Assembly: GCF_037176765.1 (NCBI RefSeq)
Contig: NC_090028.1
Location: 23,177,509-23,241,508, forward strand
Length of the DNA stretch: 64,000 nucleotides
Direction: 5' to 3'
From: Anolis sagrei
Taxonomy: Eukaryota > Chordata > Lepidosauria > Squamata > Anolidae
Every line of letters starts with the position of its first letter. The stretch's first letter is position 1. This document shows, piece after piece, positions 20,339 through 29,300 of the stretch. The notes beneath the pieces are model-generated. The model was not told the origin of the DNA, did no database searches, and was given only the letters and a program-made list of their open reading frames with translations. Both the position numbers and the translations under genes were made by a program.

Positions 20339-23337
20339 GATTTTAATGTGGCTTCTGAGATTTACAAGCCCCAAAACCAAAAAGCTGTAAAGAAAGCTGG
20401 CACTTTCTTCCTGGCCAAAAACCCCTTTTTGAAAGCGCACTGGCACTCACCCACTTAGAAATGCTGATAAGCCCTTGTCTTATTTGAGGTAACTTATGAA
20501 AGAGTGTGATGGTATTAGCCCTTCGGCTTGTGTTTCTGAGGTACCCTTTTAAAGATAGTTCTTTAAAACAAATGCTGCCACCATTAAGTTCTTGAATACT
20601 GCTTAAAGCTGCTTTTGAACCTTTAAGCCCAGAGGCACACTTGAGTCAGATGTAATGAAAAATAATCAATGAAGTTTATTTACAAGAACAGGAACAATTT
20701 AGGTACAAAGCTTGGCTGTTTCAGAGATTTGTCTTGAAAGCATGTAGTTACATAAACAGTTCTGACTTAGTTACACAAGAAACTCTCCTTTCTCCCTCCA
20801 CACAAGAATACTGACAGGATAGTTTCTCTGACAATAATTCTTAAACCAGCACAGATAGTCCTAACCTGGATCTATCTCTCTGTTTCTCAGCTATCTTCCT
20901 AATAGCTGTAAAGTCCTCACTAGCTGTCCTTGCTAGCAAAACTGGTCAATCTCAGGCCTTTCTCTCTAACCCTCTACACCACTCCAAAATCCTAACACCC
21001 AAGTTCAATCTCCTGACAGGGATTTAAAAATCTCTCCTTAAAGACAATTTTTCCCTCTTGCCAAGTTAGGCCCCGCCCACTCTAACTTAGCCAATCACAT
21101 TCCTCTCTCGCATTTCCCTCCAAAGCTGCTCTTACTAAGCACACCCCCTCTAGGAAATGAGCGACCAAAATTGATTCCCCTCCCCCCCAGCACCTTCTCC
21201 AAGATGGCTGCCGAATCTCTTGGGCCTACTTTTCCAAGGCCTCTCTAAGTCTAACTGGTAGTGGATTCACTACAGATGGCCTTTGGGGTCCCTTCTAACT
21301 CTGGAATTCTGTCACAAGTTTAATATGAGACCCCCTTCTGCCAAGAAGCAGTAAAATCGCAAAGCACAACAGTGTGATGCAGCAGTGAAAAGAGCCAATG
21401 TGGTTGTGCTTTGTACTGCATGGCCCTTGGTGCCTCTTCCAACACTTCTATAATGGCAAACTCTTTTGAAAGACAAGGCTTGGAAATCAGCAAACAATGA
21501 AAAAGCAGAGAATGTTGGTGTGCAGAAGTTATTGAAACTATGTATATGTTTAACTGTTAGAATATATTCGTGTTGGTAACAGCCGCTGAGAGCTAGAGTT
21601 AACTGCTTGTATCCACAGTGGCATTGCCAAGGAGACCAGGCAAGAGAGTGAGAAGTGGGCGGAGCCTAGCAAGAGAATGTTATCTGCGTCTTTGAAAAGA
21701 AGCAGTTAAGTTGGGAGTTAGGAGTCGGAGTTAGCAGTTGAGAGAGGAGAGTGGAGAGTGAAGAAGCAGTGGGTGTGAATAGCCAGAGGTTTCTTCAGTC
21801 TAGGAAGGTTGAAGGGGGAAACCTAAATAGTTTCTTTAGTCAGTGAGGACTAAGGGAAGCTTGTTTAGATCACTAGTCAGGGAAGAACTAGAGATCTAGG
21901 ATTTGATCAAGAAGAGATCAAATCGGAAGGCTATTCACATTAGGAAACATTGTTAATAAAGTGCTTCACTTCAGTAAAAGACAATCACAAGTTGTGGCAT
22001 TGAGAAGAGTAAACTGTATTGCAAACCAAGTCACATTCAAAGTTCTCTAAGTTATTCCAAGTTATTTAACAGCCTGCAACCATACACTTTGTACAAAATA
22101 AACTTATTAACTTTTGTTGAAGACCGTGTCATCTCCATTTATCTGCATCTGGGGAGCCAGATCTCATCGGCAATACCTCACGTTGTTGGCAGTTACCTGA
22201 ATTATATCCATAAATCATCCACATCTGCATAATTGATGGCAGAATTTAAGAACAGTCTATACAATTGGTGACAGAGGGTGGGTTCTTTAAAGTTAAAAAT
22301 CCTATACCTGTCTGTTGTTGGAATTGCAGCACCTTCGCGATTGGCACAATTGTACAACTGGTGCGTGCAGACTTCGCAAATTGGTGGCAGCCCTGTACAA
22401 TTGGCTAGCATCTTCGCAGTTGGGATCCTTACCTTGGAACTGTGGCTTGACCTCCCAGGAGCAAGAAGAGAATCCCCCGAAGACGTAGCCGTCGGCATCC
22501 CGCAAGACCAGCAGGCAGGGCCCCTTGTGGACGATGTGGCCGCAGAGCTGGGAGAAGCTCTCCCCATGGAGCTGGGAGGAGAAGAGCAGCCGCCACTCCC
22601 GCCGCAGCTCCGAAGGCAGGCAGGAATTGATGTACGCCACAGAGGGGAGGTCCAGCAGGCTGACGAAGCCGGCCCCCTTCATCCCTCGGCACTCCGGGAG
22701 CAAGCGGGAGGCACCTTGGCTCGGCAGGAGGGAAGGCCCAGCCAGCAGCCCGTGTTGGACGATGACCCCGAGGAAGGCGGAGACTTGAGGGACCCGGAAG
22801 AGCCAATCCTCTAGGCTGCTCTCGTCGTAGGTGGCGTCCAGCGCCTGAGCCCCCTCCAGCCTCTTCCCATCTGAAGCAGAAAATAAGGGTTGTGTTGGAA
22901 GGTATCACCCAAAGGCCATCCAATCCAACCTCCTTTATTCTGCCAGCCAGGAAGACACAACCAAAGCCCTCCTGAGAGATGGCCACCCAGCCTCTGCTTA
23001 AAAACATCACACATTTTCCACTCCATTATACATATTCCACTGCTGATCAGCTTTTACCATCAGGAAGTTCTTCCTAATGTTTATGTGGAATCTCTTTTCC
23101 TTACAACACAATAGCCCACTTGTACACAAAAAGAAAAATAAAACGGTTCAGCCAATAATGTGACTGGTGAAACTTATTATACAGTTCCAAATCATAGCAT
23201 TCACAAAACAATATTATATGCGTTTGGTAAAGTCACTCAAAGAAGTATCAACGCCGTATGTTCTTGCGTCTAGTTGAACATAAATCCGTAGTGCACGACT
23301 GGTTTCGGCCTCACTCCAGGCCTTCCTCTGGTGGACT

Positions 23338-23392
<55 letters not shown>

Positions 23393-26300
23393 CTGTAAAT
23401 AAATTCATTGAACATCATGTACATAAACACATATAAAGATACATATACATATAAAGATACATATTATCAAGTTATGAACTTGATAATAGGGGGAACAAGT
23501 ACCAAGTTTAAAACCTTGTAAGTATCTTTAAGCATGTTGAAATATATGACGCTGAATGGATGTATTTACAACAAATATTGATGTATATTTTCTGTAAACC
23601 TCTGAACAAACCTCTACGTCTGAGGATTTTTGCCGCAGATGTGGGTGAAACGTAAGGAGAGAATGTTACTGGAACATGGCCATACCGCCCGAAAAACTCA
23701 CAACAACCCAGTGATTCCAGCCATGAAAGCCTTCAACAACACACTGGGACATCCTTTCTAATATTTAAACCTAGCTCTCACATTCCTGATTCTCAGCCTT
23801 CTCGCTTCCAAGCTCCCGCAGTCATTCCTCAGAGTTATTCCTTGGCTTTCAAATCTCTGAACCTTTTGGCCTCCTTCTCTGGACACATTCTGGTTTGTCA
23901 ATATCCAGGCTTATCTTATGCATAGAACCAGTAGGGTGCATATTTGGGGGGAAATTATAAGTAGGAGACTGAACTAGAAACTGGGTGTATGTTGGTCTTA
24001 AGTTCCTGCTTCCTTGCACAAACCTCATTTTAATTTCAGCTGTGAATGAAAACCAAAACAATCATGACCTTCCTCTTGTCTCACCTGCTGTTTTCAGTTC
24101 GGATATAAGCTGGGAAGCCAAAGCTTTCACTCCGGCGGTGGAATTTTGCATATTCTTTGGATTCCAGCCCTTCAGCTCATTTCTGTAGTTTAGAAAGTGG
24201 ACCACAGAATGGACCAGGTCCTCTGCAAACTTCAACAGAACAAAGACCAAATTTCAAAACAGAAAAAAAGGAAACAGAACTCCCAACAAGGGCAAAAATG
24301 AGCCCATTTGGACAGGCGAACCTACGCAATCTCTTTGATCTTCCGGAGAGGCTTTTCTCTCGCTCCCACCCGCATCTCAAGTGCAACTTGCGGGGACGAG
24401 AGAGAGGGCCTGCTCTGTGGTGGCCCCCCAGCTCTGGAACTCACTCCCCAGAGATATTAGGCAAGCCCCCATGCTAGCAATCTTCAGGAGGAACCTGAAA
24501 ACCTGGCTATTCCAATGTGCCTTCAGTGACTGAATGTAAGAAACTCCCTGACCAAACTTTGCACTAAATGTCCTTAGAAGCACTTTATTAATGGTTCGTG
24601 CAATTGAATCCTCCCTCATTCTTGGATCCTCATCCTGATTATTTGCATCATCCTATCTCCCAGAGTTTTTAAAAGTTTAGCCTTGAATGTGGCCCTGCTC
24701 AGTGAAATCCTCTGTTTTTAATTGCATGTTTTATAATGTCTGTGTCGTTTATTATATTTCTTTGCATTTTATGTATTTTATTTTCTGGTATTGTTATGTT
24801 TTTGTATTACAATGTATGTACTGCACTGATGGGCGTGGCCTCATGTAAGCCGCACCGAGTCCCCAATGGGGTATGGAGCGGGGTATAAATAAAGTTTTAT
24901 TAACAACTGAAAGTTGGTGCAAAGTACAACAAAATGTCCAATATCCCTCTTCCCTGCAAATTCTTTTCAGCAGTTTCTCAAAATTTCATTAAGGCAAGTG
25001 CCCTCAAAACACACATATATGTATACACCCTTTCGTGAACTCCTTTCCCTCTCCACCACCCATAAATGTAATATTTCCCCTCCTTACCCCAAGGATTTGA
25101 CTTCCCTTCACAGTCCCGCCAGCCTTGGAGATCATTTTCATGACAATGCCCTTCTTTTCCTCAGCGTTGCCTTTCAAGATTGCGGACATAAAGACAACAA
25201 ACTGCTCCTTCGTCACCCGGCCACTGGACCCAGGCGACTTCTCGGTCAGTTGGACACTCGTCATCCCATCATACAGCCGAATGACCATCGATTCAGGAAG
25301 AGCACCCTTGACATGGTCCTGGCCAAAGAAGGAAATGCAGCAGTCAAATTCGGCCATTCAGGACACACTGGCTCCTACTCAGATGGAAGTGGTGGCACAA
25401 TCCATATTGCTGCCTGGAATTCCCCTGTTTCTCAGTGGTGTTCATTATTTACTATCAGCCCCCTTACTGTCCTCCTTTCGCAGGGATTTGAAAACCTGGA
25501 TGTTTCAGTCTCCATTTTAGAACGCCCACTCTCTAGGTTCCCTGATAATATTTTGTTCTCTGCACTTCATCCAATACCTGGCCCTATCCCATGTCTGGCC
25601 CTTTAAGAGCCTGGTCATGCCCACTGCACTACTGGCAACCGGTTTTGTTGAGTATTGTTTGGATTGAGTTCTAACATTGCTGTTTTATACTCTTATGTTT
25701 TATTTAATTGTGCTTTTATCTGGATTATTATATTTAACTATGTCTTTATTTTAATTGTGTTGTTGTTGTTGTTGTTATTATTAGAAACACAACAAGATGA
25801 GTCCACGGCAGATACTCTGCTGGCTGTTGTATTGGATCACACGTTGGACACTTCCCAAGGGCCTAGGACTGTGTGATGTACTGGCGAGTAATGCGTTCAG
25901 ATCCTAGTAAGGTGGCCTTTTGCAGCTGGCAGATGGTAATCTTGTCAGCACTGATTGTATTTAAGTGCAGGACAAGGTCTTTAGGCATTATGATTATGAT
26001 TATTATTTGAAACACAACAAGATGAGTCCACAGCAAACACTCTGCTGGCTATTGTATTGGATCACACGTCGGACACTTCCCAAGTGTCTAGGACTGTGTT
26101 ATGTATCAGCAAATAAATGCGTACAGATCCCAGTAAGGTGGCCTTTTGCAGCTGTCAGATGGTAATCTTGACAAGGTCTTTAGGGACTGCACCCAGTGTG
26201 CCAATCACCATTGGGACCACCTTTACTGGTTTGTGCCAGAGTTTTTTAACACGATCGCGAGATCAGGAGTATTGTGCTCCAAAACTCTGTCTGTCTGAAT

Positions 26301-29300
26301 TCAGAAGTCCCAGAGGAGTTTGACGTGTTCATTCTCTGTAGCTTTTTCAGGCTTGTGATCCCACCAGTTCTTTGTTGCAGCAGATGGTATTTGTAGCACA
26401 GGTTCCAATAAATCATCTGAGCAGCGGTGTTCTGCCTCTGCTTGTAGTCTGTCTGCGCAATCTTCTTGCAGTAGCTGAGGATGTGATCTATTGTTTCATC
26501 TGCTTTCTTGCAGAGCCTACACTTGGGATGTCGTCGCCTTTTCAATTCTGGTTTGGATGGCATTGGTTCTAATGGCTTGTTCTTGGGCTGCCAGAATCAG
26601 GCCCTCCGTCTCCTTTTTCAAAGTTCCATTTGTGAGCCACAGCCATGTTGTTGTTGTTGTTGTTGTTGTTGTTATTATTATTATTATTACAATAAAACTT
26701 TATTTCTAGACTGCCCTCTTCCCCCCGCCCCCCGCCCAATGGGACTCAGGGCAGTTCACACACTCAAAAAGGCAAGTATTCAATGTCTCAGGTGAGTATA
26801 AACATATCAAAATAATACACAGTAAAGCAACAGTAATAACAGTGAGCTTACAACAAAGAATTAAGCAATGTGATGAAAAATAAAACAAAACAATCCAATA
26901 AGACACAGTTAACTAAAATATATGTAAACATTACAACAAATATCCTAAAAGTAATTTAAAATATAGTTACATTGAAATGTATCATGGCAGCCTAGACAAT
27001 GATTTCAAACCTGCGTGATTTAAACAATGTTTTAGTAATTCTATATTTTAACTGCTTCTATCATTTATTACTGTTGTTGGCATTGAATGAATTGTGAAGC
27101 CGCCCTGAGTCCCCCTCCGGGAGTAAGAAGAAAGGGATACAAATAGGAGAAATAAATAAATAATCTGGATTATATGACGGTGTAGATTATCCAGATTATC
27201 CATCCATAGATTTAATTTCCCTCTGAAGGAAAATTGTAAGGCTGATGTGGCTCTTAATGAGAAAAAGTTTGACACCCCGTTCTATGCCCACCTATCCTGA
27301 CCCCTCTGTGATGTACAGTGATCCCTCACTTACCGCAGGTGTTATGTTCCAGGACCACCTGTGATAAGTGAAATTCTGCAAAGTAGGGACGCCCTCTCCC
27401 TCGCCCTCTTTACCTTCTTCTTCCTCCTCTTCGTCACTGCCTGGGCCTCTTGCTGCCACTTCTGGAGAGATTGAGGAGGCAGCTGAGGCATTGCGGGGCC
27501 CAAGCAGCGGAAAGAGGCCCAGGCAGCAACGAAGAGGAAGAAGAGGAAGGAAAAGAGGGCGATGGAGGGGGTGTCCCTACTTCGTGGAATTTTACTTATC
27601 ACAGATGGTCCTGGAACGTAACACCCACAATAATTGAGGGACCCTGGCTCTTCTTCCTGCTTTGCCCTCTTTACCTTCCCCAGGTCGGGCCTGTGGGTGG
27701 GAAAGGAGGTGACGAGAAGGAGGAAGAAGATAAAGAGGGTAAGGAGGGACAAAGAGCCGGGGGCGGCCACCTGCTGGGAGGGGTTTGCGGGTGCCCTCCT
27801 TGATGGCAGAAGGGGTCGAGCTGGGTGGTGGCCTTGCCCCCCTCCCCCCAACCCCAGGGTGCTACAATTAATCCGGCTTTCCAGGCGGGCTTCCTTTCCA
27901 ACACCCCCATGTCACAAGAAATTCAATGTGCAGATTTGACAAATATGAATTTAATATGATGTGTGGGAATGAATGGAAGAATGGAAGGTGGATGTATGAA
28001 TGGAGTTAATAATTTTGGAGACACCAGTATGATAGCGGCAGCCTGGTTGTTAACCGGGGCTCCTTACAGAGAACGGTCATCCCTCCTGTTTAAGGAGCTC
28101 CCACTGGCTGCCTTTCATCTACTGGACCCAATTCAAGGTGCAGGTTCTTACCTACAAAGCCCTGAACGGTTTGGGACCCGCCTAGCTGCGTGACCGCATC
28201 TCTGTATACGAACCCACACGATCTCTTCGATCATCCGGTGAGGTCCTGCTCTCGATCCCACCAGCATCGCAGGTGCAATTGGTGGGGACGAGAGAGAGGG
28301 CCTTTTCGGTGGTGGCCCCTTGACTTTGGAACTCACTCCCTAAAGACATCAGACAGGCTCCAACCTTGGCAGTCTTCAGGAAGAACTTGAAGACGTGGCT
28401 GTTCCAGTGTGCCTTCCTGGAAAAATGTTCCCATAGCACTTTGTCCTCCAAAGCACTTTACATTTTTTAAGTCTGCTCGTATGCCCTTCCATAAACACCA
28501 GTATCATCTTCCGTTCATGTCCCAGCATATCTCCAATTTTAACTTTACATTTGGCCTCCCCTCTGTTTTTAATTATGTGTTGTTTTTTTTATAATGTTGT
28601 TTATTTTATTGTCTATGTTTTTAATTGCTTGTATTGTTGTTTTATTGCTTGTATTGTTGTGTTTGGGCTTGGCCTCATGTAAGCTGCACCGAGTCCCTTG
28701 GGGAGATGGTAGCGGGGTACAAATAAAGTTAATAAATAATAAAATAAATAAATATTAAGGCCTGCAATGACTAACTACCTGCTTTCTGGAACTGTGATCA
28801 AAACCTGCTAATGAGAATTGATAAGAACTGTGACAATAGTTCTTTCAAGTTAAAGAAATGTTTGCAACATTCCTTATGTTAAGAAGGAAGTCAACATAAG
28901 ATCAACACCAATCAAGAAGATCAACATCTGGCCAGGAAATTGAGATGGAGCCAGGATGGAAGACGTCTATCATTAATTAACAACTTTGGGACGACATCAA
29001 CAGAATATTCCTATAAAAGACTCAGTCTAATAATGCTCAAATTGTGACAGACATGAGGAGTCTGGTTCACCTACTATGCTCTGCTCCATATCCACTACCT
29101 ATGGATAGTGGCAGATCTGCACGGGAGCAGTCTGGTCACTTTGGGGCTTCTTTCTCAAGGGAAGAGGAAGAAGTGCGCTTTTGGAGTCTTAGATTTTGTG
29201 CAGGGAGTCAGGTTCTGCTGTATGGAAAACACAGATCTGGTCCTTGGCATTGTTCTTAAGGAAAGAAGTATTAGCGTTATGGAAGTTTTGGAACTATGCA

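Noticed and set aside
22278-23010. 178- and 193-codon frames across the large MEAK7 exon
   Set aside because: They are alternative frames of the GC-rich TLDc exon; the conserved TLDc frame is the real one.
24914-25606. 230-codon + strand frame
   Set aside because: It crosses the MEAK7 RLYDGM exon antisense and an old L2 scrap, with no recognisable domain.
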